Notes under the pieces: model-generated
What the model saw: the letters and a program-made list of their open reading frames with translations, nothing else
What the model was told of the DNA's origin: nothing
The model's database searches: none
DNA from: JAZRUY01 sp045598845
GTDB lineage: Bacteria > Verrucomicrobiota > Lentisphaeria > Victivallales > Victivallaceae
Assembly (NCBI GenBank): GCA_045598845.1
Contig: JAZRUY010000096.1
Location: forward strand, 1 to 5,793
DNA: 5,793 bases
Direction: 5' to 3'
Translations under genes and position numbers: made by a program
Part shown: positions 1 through 5,693 of the stretch, in pieces
Position numbering within the stretch: the first letter of the stretch is position 1
How the letters are laid out: every line of letters starts with the position of its first letter

Positions 1-1
1 C

Positions 2-271
2 GATGCCGTCAAGGGCGCCCGGCTGCCGGCCGGATTCGATATCCGGCATCCGCTTATCATTCAGGACCGCGGCAAGTGCATCAAATGCACCACCTGCGTG
101 AAAATCTGCAAGGAAGTGGTAAACCGCAACCTGCTGTCTCCGAAAAAGCGCGGCTTCGAAACATTCATCGGCACCGCTTTTGATCAGGGGTTCCCCGCCT
201 CCTGCTCCGACTGCGGCGCCTGCATCGAGGCCTGCCCGACCGGGGCGCTGGACTGGCGGCGGAAAAAATAA
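2..271 (+). CDS. C-terminal part of a 2x[4Fe-4S] electron-transfer protein or subunit (5' end outside window)
   Basis: The open frame enters from the left edge and gives 89 residues before TAA at 269-271. Two ferredoxin-type cluster motifs are complete: Cys26, 29, 32 and 36 (CX2CX2CX3C, context DRGKCIKCTTCVKIC) and Cys68, 71, 74 and 78 (CX2CX2CX3CP, followed by TGAL). A conserved RGFET-F-I stretch lies between them. This arrangement is the 4Fe-4S domain found after a 2Fe-2S domain in NuoG-like, HoxU-like and [FeFe]-hydrogenase or formate-dehydrogenase-associated proteins, where it passes electrons between NAD(P)H or ferredoxin and a catalytic centre in the cytoplasm. The protein ends six residues after the second motif, so no H-cluster or molybdopterin domain follows. 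That favours a short HoxU-type subunit or a larger flavoprotein carrying this module at its C-terminus. Which enzyme it serves cannot be told without the upstream sequence. The Fe-S domain assignment is firm; the parent enzyme is unknown. Confidence 0.88.
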   Translation, partial: DAVKGARLPAGFDIRHPLIIQDRGKCIKCTTCVKICKEVVNRNLLSPKKRGFETFIGTAFDQGFPASCSDCGACIEACPTGALDWRRKK

Positions 272-284
272 ATCTGTATCTGAC

Positions 285-312
285 GGCCTCCGTAATCGGA
301 GGCCTTTTTTTT
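285..312 (+). terminator. Rho-independent terminator of the Fe-S gene
   Basis: A perfect 8-bp stem pairs GGCCTCCG (285-292) with CGGAGGCC (297-304) around a TAAT loop. Eight T residues follow directly (305-312). It begins 14 bases after the Fe-S protein stop codon and should isolate the GH3 gene from upstream transcription. Confidence 0.93.
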
Positions 313-327
313 GATTGGAAAATCAAA
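310..327. promoter_or_regulatory. Short perfect dyad upstream of the GH3 gene (possible operator)
   Basis: TTTGATT (310-316) and AATCAAA (321-327) are perfect inverted 7-base arms around GGAA. The dyad overlaps the last bases of the preceding T run and ends 26 bases before the GH3 start codon. It could be a repressor site or a weak RNA hairpin with a GNRA-type loop. I see no convincing -35/-10 pair in the 41 bases between the terminator and the GH3 start, so the GH3 promoter is not located. A role is inferred from position only. Confidence 0.3.
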
Positions 328-342
328 TTCAGAAAAAAAACC

Positions 343-347
343 GGAGA
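343..347 (+). promoter_or_regulatory. Ribosome binding site that fixes the GH3 start
   Basis: GGAGA lies 6 bases before ATG 354 (GGAG followed by a 7-base spacer). The alternative in-frame TTG at 315 sits almost on the terminator T run with no purine-rich site before it, so ATG 354 is the better start. Confidence 0.85.
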
Positions 348-353
348 AACGAT

Positions 354-2849
354 ATGGACAAAGACACCGGAAATTTACTGCGGGATATTCTGCGGCGGCT
401 CACACTGGATGAGAAAATCGCGCTCTGCCACGGCGACGGCGCCATGAGCACCCATGGCGTGCCGAGGCTGAATCTGCCGCCGACCACGATGAACGACGGA
501 CCGCAGGGGGTGCGGCTGGAGGACGGCCGGACCGCCACCGCTTTGCCCTGCGGCATCGCCCTGGCTTCGACTTTCGACACCGCTGCGGCGCGGGAATACG
601 GCGCCCTGCTGGGGCGGGAAACCCTCGGCACCGGCACTCAGAGCATTTTAGGACCGGGAGTCAATCTGATGAGATCGCCGCTCGGTGCCCGCAACTTCGA
701 GTATTTCGGCGAAGATCCGGTGCTGGCCGGCGAAATCGCCGCGGCGTACATCAGCGGGTGCCAGGGCGAAGGCGCCGGTACCGCCGCCAAGCATTTCGCG
801 CTCAACAATCAGGAAACCTGCCGGCTGACCGGCAGTTCCAACATCGATGAGCGGACGCTGCGCGAACTCTATCTCCGCGCCTTTGAAATCCTGGTGAAGA
901 AATCCCGGCCGTGGATGGTGATGTGCAGTTACAACCGGATCAACGGCGTATTCGCCTCCGAGAACCGTCATCTGCTGACGGAGATTCTGAAGGAGGAATG
1001 GGGATACGACGGCGTGGTCGTGTCCGACTGGGGCGCTATCCGCGGCGATTGCCGCCCGGCGCTCAACGGCATGGATCTGGATATGGGCGGCGGCGACGGC
1101 GCCTGGTTCAACCGGCCGCTGAAAGAGGCGGTGCGGCTCGGGAAAGTGCCGGAAAAGGTTCTCGACGGCATGGTGCTGCGCATCCTGCGGCTGATGTACC
1201 GCACCGGCTGTTTCGATACCGGCAAACGTCCGTCGGGAGAAGTCAATACCGCGCGTAACCGCCGTCAGGCGAAAAAGCTGGCGCAGCAGGGCATGGTGCT
1301 GCTGAAAAACGACGGCATGCTGCCGCTGTGCCGTAAAAAAATCCGCCGTATCGCCGTGATCGGCCCGGCGGCGGACTTCCGGCACCATGCGGAACTTCTG
1401 ATTATGGGCGGCGGTTCCGGCGCGGTGCATCCGGAGTACGAGATCACCCCGCTGGCCGGTTTGCGCGAATATCTGGGCGAAGATGTGATCATCGACTATG
1501 CGCCCGGAGTGCGTTACCGCCATGACGGGGTGCTGCCCTCCTCCATGCTGCGCACTGCGGACGGCCGGCCGGGACTGACCGGGGAATATTACGAATCGGC
1601 TGAAGCGCTGCGGAGCGGCGGCAAACCGCTGCTCGTCCGTACCGACGCCGAAATCAATTTCATCTGGGGATGGAACAACGGCAATGTGCTGTGCCGCGAC
1701 AATCCCACCGTGCTGGACAATGCGGAAACCATGGCGGTGCGCTGGTCGGGGTTCATCGTGCCGGAACGGAGCGAAAGTGCGGAAATCTCGTTTTTCGGCG
1801 AGTTGTTCGTGCGGTTTTCGGTGAAGATAAACGGCGAGCCGGTGATCTCATCGGAAGGGGAGAAAAGTTACCGGATTCAGGCGGAGGCGGGGAAACCGGT
1901 CGCGGTGGAAATAATCTTTGAACGCTGCTGCCGCAATATCAACTGCGCCCGGCTGCTGTACCGCGGCGATACCGGTGCCGGGCAGGCGCTGGAAGCCGCC
2001 GCCCGGGCCGACGCGGTACTGTTCTTCGGCGGGTCCAACCACAGCCGCGACCGCGAATATATCTCCTCGCCGGATCCGCATAACACCGCGTACGGGGATA
2101 TTCCGGATTACGGGATGCCCGACGGCCAGGCGGAATTCATCGGCAGGCTGCTTGAGATCAATCCGGATACCGCGGTAATCCTTTACGGCGGCGCGCCGGT
2201 GAGCGTGGAGCCGTGGTGCGACCGGGTCCGGGCGCTGCTGATGTGCTGGTACCCCGGCATGGAGAACGGCCGGGCGGCGGCCGAAGTGCTGTTCGGCGAT
2301 GCGGAGCCGGAGGGGCGGCTGTGCTGCACCTGGGGGAAGGAACTGGATGATTACGCCTGCCATGCCCTGAAACTGTTTCCGGGGCACACGCAGCCGATGT
2401 TCGCCTACACCGATTATCTGGAGGGGCTGTATATCGGCTACCGCTGGTTCGACCGCCGCGGCGTAACCCCGCGTTTTCCGTTCGGGTTCGGGCTCGGTTA
2501 TACGGAATTCCGGCAGAAGGTGAAAAAGGTTGAATGTTCCGGACGCTCGGTAACGGCGGAAGTGGCGGTAACCAACACCGGCGTCCGGTCCGGCGCGCAG
2601 GTCATCCAGTTGTATGTGCGCGACCGTCAGTCGTCCGTTGACCGTCCGGACAAGGAACTGCAGGCTTTCGCCAAAATCCGGCTGAATGCGGGTGAAACCG
2701 GCACCGCGGTTTTGCGCCTGGAAGAACGGGATTTCATGTTTTACAGCGAAAAGAACAGCGGATTTATTTTCGAGCCGGGTGAATTCGAATTGCTGTTCGG
2801 CACTTCCGCCGCGGATATTTTCGATACCGTGTCCGTAACTTTGAACTGA
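354..2849 (+). CDS. Glycoside hydrolase family 3 enzyme with PA14 insert (beta-glucosidase-like)
   Basis: The protein has 831 residues, normal for PA14-containing GH3 enzymes, which release terminal beta-linked sugars, commonly glucose, by a retaining mechanism. The N-terminal barrel spans about 8-300: NDGPQGVR (47-54, Asp48 in the sugar site), RNFEYFGEDP (113-122), KHF (146-148) with NNQE (151-154), and VVVSDWGA (221-228) with Asp225 as nucleophile. The alpha/beta sandwich starts with VLLKNDGMLPL (315-325) and is interrupted by a PA14-like domain at about 407-537 (GLTGEYYES; AVRWSGFIVP). It resumes to about 710. A fibronectin-III-like domain closes the protein at about 730-825 (VTNTGVRSGAQVIQLYV). 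There is no signal peptide, so it probably acts in the cytoplasm on imported oligosaccharides. Glu568 is the candidate acid/base, although the usual EGxDR around it is not intact. The exact sugar specificity cannot be read from sequence; beta-xylosidase or another GH3 activity remains possible. Confidence 0.95.
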   Translation: MDKDTGNLLRDILRRLTLDEKIALCHGDGAMSTHGVPRLNLPPTTMNDGPQGVRLEDGRTATALPCGIALASTFDTAAAREYGALLGRETLGTGTQSILGPGVNLMRSPLGARNFEYFGEDPVLAGEIAAAYISGCQGEGAGTAAKHFALNNQETCRLTGSSNIDERTLRELYLRAFEILVKKSRPWMVMCSYNRINGVFASENRHLLTEILKEEWGYDGVVVSDWGAIRGDCRPALNGMDLDMGGGDGAWFNRPLKEAVRLGKVPEKVLDGMVLRILRLMYRTGCFDTGKRPSGEVNTARNRRQAKKLAQQGMVLLKNDGMLPLCRKKIRRIAVIGPAADFRHHAELLIMGGGSGAVHPEYEITPLAGLREYLGEDVIIDYAPGVRYRHDGVLPSSMLRTADGRPGLTGEYYESAEALRSGGKPLLVRTDAEINFIWGWNNGNVLCRDNPTVLDNAETMAVRWSGFIVPERSESAEISFFGELFVRFSVKINGEPVISSEGEKSYRIQAEAGKPVAVEIIFERCCRNINCARLLYRGDTGAGQALEAAARADAVLFFGGSNHSRDREYISSPDPHNTAYGDIPDYGMPDGQAEFIGRLLEINPDTAVILYGGAPVSVEPWCDRVRALLMCWYPGMENGRAAAEVLFGDAEPEGRLCCTWGKELDDYACHALKLFPGHTQPMFAYTDYLEGLYIGYRWFDRRGVTPRFPFGFGLGYTEFRQKVKKVECSGRSVTAEVAVTNTGVRSGAQVIQLYVRDRQSSVDRPDKELQAFAKIRLNAGETGTAVLRLEERDFMFYSEKNSGFIFEPGEFELLFGTSAADIFDTVSVTLN

Positions 2850-2862
2850 CCTCCCGGTTAAA

Positions 2863-2895
2863 TAAAAAAGCGCGGCGCGCCGCGCTTTTTATTTT
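2863..2895. terminator. Bidirectional rho-independent terminator between convergent genes
   Basis: The core 2870-2885 is a perfect 16-base GC palindrome (GCGCGGCGCGCCGCGC). It is flanked by A5 and T5, which extend the perfect dyad to 2865-2890. Reading rightwards it is followed by TTTTTATTTT, and reading leftwards on the minus strand by TTTTTTATTT. It therefore can end both the GH3 transcript (stop at 2849) and the aminotransferase transcript (stop at 2910). Only part of the fully self-complementary core can pair once a loop forms. Confidence 0.9.
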
Positions 2896-2909
2896 GCCTG
2901 AAAATTCCG

Positions 2910-4103
2910 TCAGCCGCGGAAACGGGAGGCGGCGCGGGCGAAGCCGGGAGCCGCCGCCCGGATCACCCGTTCGTCCACGCAGAAGGCCAGCCGGATGTAC
3001 CCCGGGCAGCCGAATCCGCCGCCCGGCACTCCGAGGATATGCTCCTCCAGCAAGGCGCTCACGAATTCGTTTTCGTCCGGCACCGGGGATTTGACGAAGA
3101 AATAGAAAGCGCCGCGCGGCATGGTGTAGGCGATTCCGGCTCCGTCCAGCGCTTCCGCCATGGCGGCGCGGCGGCGGCGGTAGATCTCCAGATCCGCCTG
3201 CGCCCCGTCCGCCCGCATCAGTATCTGCTGCCCCAGCGCCGGGGCGTTGACGAATCCCAGCGTGCGGTTGCACATGATCAGCGCCGCCGTCAGTTCGGCG
3301 GCGGCTTCGCACCCCGGCGCCACCGCGATATATCCCAGCCGTTCCCCCGCCAGACTGATGGTTTTGGAATATGACCCGATGACAACCGAATGTTCGAATA
3401 TGCCCAGCGCGCCGGGGATTTCCGCGCCGTCGAAATTCAGGAAACGGTACGGCTCGTCCGATACCAGATAGATCACCGTGCCGAATCTGCGCTCCGCCCG
3501 CCGGATGGCGGCGGTCAGCGCTTCCAGTTCCGCGCGGGAATATATCTGTCCGGTCGGATTGTTCGGCGAATTGACCAGCACCGCCCGCGTCCGCGGGGTG
3601 AACGCTTTTTCCATCGCGTCTATATCCGGTTCAAAACTGAAATCGCGCGCCGGCACCGGCACCAGAACGCCGCCGTGATTGGCGGCGTAAAAGCGGTATT
3701 CGGCGAAATAAGGCGCCGGGCATACCACCTCGTCGCCCCGTTCCAGCACCGCGTGAAACAGCACATTGATGCCTCCGGCGGCGCCGCAGGTCAGCAGCAG
3801 GTTCGCCGCCGGAACCTTCACCCCCTGTTCCTCGGAAATCCGCGCCGCCAGCGTTTCCCGCAGCGCCGGATATCCGGCATTGGGCATATATCCGAGCGAA
3901 AACGGCCGGTCCAGCCGCTCCGCCGCCGCGAGCAGGGCCGCTTTCACCTCCGGCGGCGGCGGCAGATCCGGATTGCCGAGGCTGAAATCATAGACACTGT
4001 CGGCCCCGTACTTTTTCTTCATTTCGATTCCGGCCTCGAACATCCGGCGGATGCAGGATGACCCGCCCAGCCCGTTTTTGATCTCGTCATTGATGAATTT
4101 CAT
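2910..4103 (-). CDS. Class I/II PLP-dependent aminotransferase
   Basis: The product has 397 residues, the usual fold-type I aminotransferase length. It would move an amino group between an amino acid and a 2-oxo acid in the cytoplasm. Visible landmarks in order are SLGNPDLPPPP (41-51), GYMPNAGYPALRE (71-83), PNNPTG (180-185), SDEPY (215-219, Asp216 to the PLP ring nitrogen), SYSKTISLAGERLGY (244-258, Lys247 forming the Schiff base) and YIRLAF (369-374, Arg371 for the substrate carboxylate). The N-terminal pattern SSCIRRMFEAGIEMKKKYG followed by DFSLGNP resembles a clade often labelled aspartate aminotransferase in clostridia and spirochaetes; that clade placement is from memory. ATG 4103 is chosen because it gives the family-typical N-terminus and has AGGGGG nine bases upstream. 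An in-frame start at 4175 would add 24 unrelated residues. It is divergent from the hydrolase and convergent with GH3. The substrate is unknown. Confidence 0.95.
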   Translation of the reverse strand: MKFINDEIKNGLGGSSCIRRMFEAGIEMKKKYGADSVYDFSLGNPDLPPPPEVKAALLAAAERLDRPFSLGYMPNAGYPALRETLAARISEEQGVKVPAANLLLTCGAAGGINVLFHAVLERGDEVVCPAPYFAEYRFYAANHGGVLVPVPARDFSFEPDIDAMEKAFTPRTRAVLVNSPNNPTGQIYSRAELEALTAAIRRAERRFGTVIYLVSDEPYRFLNFDGAEIPGALGIFEHSVVIGSYSKTISLAGERLGYIAVAPGCEAAAELTAALIMCNRTLGFVNAPALGQQILMRADGAQADLEIYRRRRAAMAEALDGAGIAYTMPRGAFYFFVKSPVPDENEFVSALLEEHILGVPGGGFGCPGYIRLAFCVDERVIRAAAPGFARAASRFRG

Positions 4104-4179
4104 AAAAAACCGCCCCCTCGGATTGGTATAAATGAGTACACCCGGATAAATTAACCGCTGCCCAGCATTTTGCAAGTAA

Positions 4180-4204
4180 AAACCGCCATATCATGCGGCG
4201 GTTT
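4180..4204. repeat. 8-bp inverted repeat upstream of the hydrolase gene
   Basis: AAACCGCC (4180-4187) pairs perfectly with GGCGGTTT (4197-4204) around a 9-base spacer. On the minus strand the hairpin is followed by TTTTT, giving a weak terminator shape that could stop antisense transcription coming from the right. On the plus strand it would lie in the 5' leader of the hydrolase mRNA, ending six bases before the Shine-Dalgarno site. It may instead be a protein-binding operator. Confidence 0.45.
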
Positions 4205-4210
4205 CAAAAC

Positions 4211-4216
4211 AGGGAG
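4211..4216 (+). promoter_or_regulatory. Ribosome binding site supporting a GTG start
   Basis: AGGGAG stands nine bases before GTG 4226. The in-frame ATG at 4193 lies inside the loop of the 4180-4204 hairpin and has no purine-rich site upstream. GTG 4226 is therefore preferred, shortening the hydrolase by 11 residues. Confidence 0.65.
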
Positions 4217-4225
4217 CGCACGGCG

Positions 4226-4846
4226 GTGGCAATTGATTTTCGCGGAATTTCCGGAGGCGGGGGCGGCGCCGATGATGTGGTGATAATCCACGGCTGGGGC
4301 GTGCGCTCCCGGTATATGCTCCGGCTGGCCGGCGGCATATCCGCTGCCGGATACCGGGTTTTGAATTGCGGTTACAGCCACTGGTTTCACCGGATTCCGG
4401 ATATTGCGGCGCGCTTTCTCGCCGGACTGCGCTCCCGCGGCCTGCCCCGCCCCGGCACTTCTTTCGTCGTCCACAGCATGGGCGGTCTGATTCTGCGCGC
4501 GGCGATGGCGGAAATGACTGAAAGCGAGTGCCGCCGCATCGCCGCGGTGGTTATGCTCGGCACGCCGAACCGCGGTTCCGGCTGGGCGGTTCTCGGAGTT
4601 CCGGTGCTCAGCCCGTCGCTGCTGGGAATGTTGCCGGGTGCTCCGGATTTCCGGTTGCCGCCCTATATTCCTCCCACCGGTGTCATCGCCGGACGGTTCG
4701 ACTGCAAAGTTTCTTTCTCCGCCACCGCTCTGCCGGACGGCTGGCCGTTCAGCCGCATAACCGTCGACTGCGGTCACGCCGGGCTCGTCCGGCCGTGCCG
4801 CACCCTGCTCCCCGTGCTTGATTTTCTGAAAAATAAAAAATTCTGA
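4226..4846 (+). CDS. Small alpha/beta hydrolase (lipase/esterase-like)
   Basis: The product has 206 residues and no signal peptide, so it is a compact cytoplasmic alpha/beta-fold hydrolase. The order of landmarks is right. VVIIHGWG (18-25) forms the oxyanion loop. FVVHSMGGLILR (80-91) carries nucleophile Ser84. VVMLGTPNRGS (108-118) is typical of small triacylglycerol-lipase-like proteins and of PGAP1- and LCAT-like relatives. GRFDCKVS (156-163) supplies the likely acid Asp159, and DCGHAGL (181-187) supplies His184. The nucleophile elbow reads V-H-S-M-G, so the first glycine of GxSxG is missing, a variation tolerated in some lipases. Family knowledge predicts ester or thioester hydrolysis; the substrate cannot be inferred. 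The next gene, for a secreted protein, follows 76 bases later on the same strand, and no terminator is evident between them. The start is uncertain between GTG 4226 and ATG 4193. Confidence 0.88.
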   Translation: MAIDFRGISGGGGGADDVVIIHGWGVRSRYMLRLAGGISAAGYRVLNCGYSHWFHRIPDIAARFLAGLRSRGLPRPGTSFVVHSMGGLILRAAMAEMTESECRRIAAVVMLGTPNRGSGWAVLGVPVLSPSLLGMLPGAPDFRLPPYIPPTGVIAGRFDCKVSFSATALPDGWPFSRITVDCGHAGLVRPCRTLLPVLDFLKNKKF

Positions 4847-4853
4847 CTTCTCC

Positions 4854-4883
4854 TTGTTTTTGCTAATATCTGTGCGCTATATT
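4854..4883 (+). promoter_or_regulatory. Candidate promoter of the secreted-protein gene
   Basis: TATATT (4878-4883) matches the -10 consensus at five of six bases. TTGTTT (4854-4859), 18 bases upstream, is a weak -35. The pair sits in the AT-rich start of the 76-base gap after the hydrolase stop, about 40 bases before ATG 4923. Confidence 0.4.
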
Positions 4884-4910
4884 ACCCGGTGTTGCGGATC
4901 GCTTGTTTCT

Positions 4911-4915
4911 GGAGG
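4911..4915 (+). promoter_or_regulatory. Strong ribosome binding site of the secreted-protein gene
   Basis: GGAGG is seven bases before ATG 4923. It fixes the start so that a signal peptide stands exactly at the N-terminus. An upstream in-frame extension from 4854 would bury that signal peptide behind 23 unrelated residues. Confidence 0.88.
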
Positions 4916-4922
4916 ACGGCTT

Positions 4923-5564
4923 ATGAAAATACGGCATTGCGTTCTGTTTCTCGTTCTGTGCGCCGCGGTTCCGGCTCCTGCCCGGTATTACGGCGGATGG
5001 TACGGCGGATGGGGCTGCGGGTGGTACGGTCCGGGATACGGCGGCTGGTGCCGGCCGTTTTTCGCCCCGGCGGTTTACACTCCGGCAGTTTACGCCCCGG
5101 CGGTTTATGCCGCGCCGCCTGCGGTCGCCCCGGCGGCGGCTTACAATTCGCCCGGCGCTCCGGCGCTCTCCTCCCCGTCATCCGCTCCCGCCCCGGCCAG
5201 GATTCCGTCCGTTGAGGTCGTCTGCCCCGGCGCCGGCTCGGTGATACCGGCCAAAATAACCGGCGTCGATCTTTCCGGCGCTCCGGTTACCGTGGGTCTG
5301 GGCGGCGCGGAGGCCGGGGTAACGGTGGAAAATCCCGATCCCGTCAATCCGGTGTGGCATCTGACCGGCGCCGGCGGGGAACCGCTCAGCGACGGCATAA
5401 CCGGCCGCCTGTGGCTCGCCGCTCCGGTCAACGGCTACGCCGCCCTGGTGGTTGAAAACACCTCTCCCGACGGCGCGCTGCACAGCAGTCTCTATGTCTT
5501 CAATCCGGCGTCCGGGCATTACTGCCGCACCCGGCACGAATACCGCCGGATAATCGTGAAGTAA
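4923..5564 (+). CDS. Secreted repeat-bearing protein of unknown function
   Basis: I do not recognise this family. The 213-residue product begins with a signal peptide: MKIRH, then the hydrophobic core CVLFLVLCAAV, then PAPA with probable cleavage after Ala20 (AxA motif). Leu precedes Cys13 rather than a small residue, so a lipobox is not supported. The mature N-terminus (21-43) is rich in Gly, Tyr and Trp, with YGGW at 23-26 and 27-30 and looser copies after. Three perfect-period five-residue units, APAVY/TPAVY/APAVY (48-62), lead into a Pro/Ala/Ser linker (63-93). Residues 94-213 look like one beta-rich domain with Cys101 and Cys201, which could pair, and a basic tail (RRIIVK). The layout suggests an exported protein whose low-complexity arm contacts a surface or partner while the C-terminal domain folds; that is inference. 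It may share a transcript with the upstream hydrolase but has its own likely promoter. Confidence 0.85.
   Translation: MKIRHCVLFLVLCAAVPAPARYYGGWYGGWGCGWYGPGYGGWCRPFFAPAVYTPAVYAPAVYAAPPAVAPAAAYNSPGAPALSSPSSAPAPARIPSVEVVCPGAGSVIPAKITGVDLSGAPVTVGLGGAEAGVTVENPDPVNPVWHLTGAGGEPLSDGITGRLWLAAPVNGYAALVVENTSPDGALHSSLYVFNPASGHYCRTRHEYRRIIVK
4989..5012 (+). repeat. Two identical 12-bp tandem units encoding YGGW
   Basis: TACGGCGGATGG occurs at 4989-5000 and again at 5001-5012 without a mismatch, encoding Tyr-Gly-Gly-Trp twice. Degenerate relatives follow to about 5049. The exact codon identity suggests recent duplication rather than convergence. Confidence 0.85.
5064..5108 (+). repeat. Three 15-bp tandem units encoding (A/T)PAVY
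   Basis: The units are GCCCCGGCGGTTTAC (5064-5078), ACTCCGGCAGTTTAC (5079-5093) and GCCCCGGCGGTTTAT (5094-5108). The first and third differ at one base. The period keeps the reading frame, so copy number can change without breaking the protein. Confidence 0.9.
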
Positions 5565-5634
5565 CAAAAAACGGCATATCCTGACCGTGATGTTACCGTC
5601 GCAAAACTTTATTACTTGTTTTTGTATTTTGACA

Positions 5635-5676
5635 AAATTCTCTTACTTCCCCAAACAAACGGGGAGCGCGGAATTT
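5635..5676. repeat. Nested inverted repeats
   Basis: The outer arms AAATTC (5635-5640) and GAATTT (5671-5676) are perfectly complementary. Inside, TTCCCC (5647-5652) faces GGGGAG (5661-5666) around AAACAAAC, with five Watson-Crick pairs and one G-T. This could be an RNA hairpin with an internal loop or a pair of protein sites. Confidence 0.45.
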
Positions 5677-5693
5677 AATCTGTAATATTCCCT

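Larger units (their letters stand above)
4104..4225. promoter_or_regulatory. Divergent intergenic region between aminotransferase and hydrolase genes
   Basis: These 122 bases must hold both divergent promoters, but neither is strong. For the + strand, TTGGTA (4123-4128) and TAAATT (4147-4152) are 18 bases apart, each four of six to consensus. For the - strand, TTGCAA (4175 down to 4170) precedes weak AT-rich -10 choices near 4154-4148. The stretch is AT-richer than its coding neighbours between 4121 and 4180. AAACCGCC occurs at 4107-4114 and 4180-4187, and inverted as GGCGGTTT at 4197-4204. No small gene is supported here. Confidence 0.45.

Noticed and set aside
315..353. TTG start extending the GH3 protein by 13 residues
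   Set aside because: It sits just after the terminator T run and within the 310-327 dyad without a ribosome binding site, whereas ATG 354 has GGAGA well placed.
648..1523. Long minus-strand open frame inside the GH3 gene
   Set aside because: It is antisense to conserved GH3 catalytic motifs, its protein is a low-complexity Ala/Arg/His/Gln mix with no domain, and long antisense frames are expected in GC-rich DNA.
3390..4061. Plus-strand open frame of 223 codons opposite the aminotransferase
   Set aside because: The opposite strand encodes all aminotransferase signature motifs; this frame gives an Arg/His/Gln-rich product with no recognisable features.
4953..4961. Lipoprotein attachment at Cys13 of the secreted protein
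   Set aside because: Leu, not Gly/Ala/Ser, precedes the cysteine, which lies inside the hydrophobic core; an AxA cleavage site at 18-20 fits better.
5629..5657. Promoter with perfect TTGACA -35
   Set aside because: The bases 16-18 downstream read CCAAACAAA, with no resemblance to TATAAT, so only the -35 half is present.
5590..5685. 31-codon plus-strand frame starting at ATG 5590
   Set aside because: It has no ribosome binding site, spans the nested hairpin region, and has no recognisable features.
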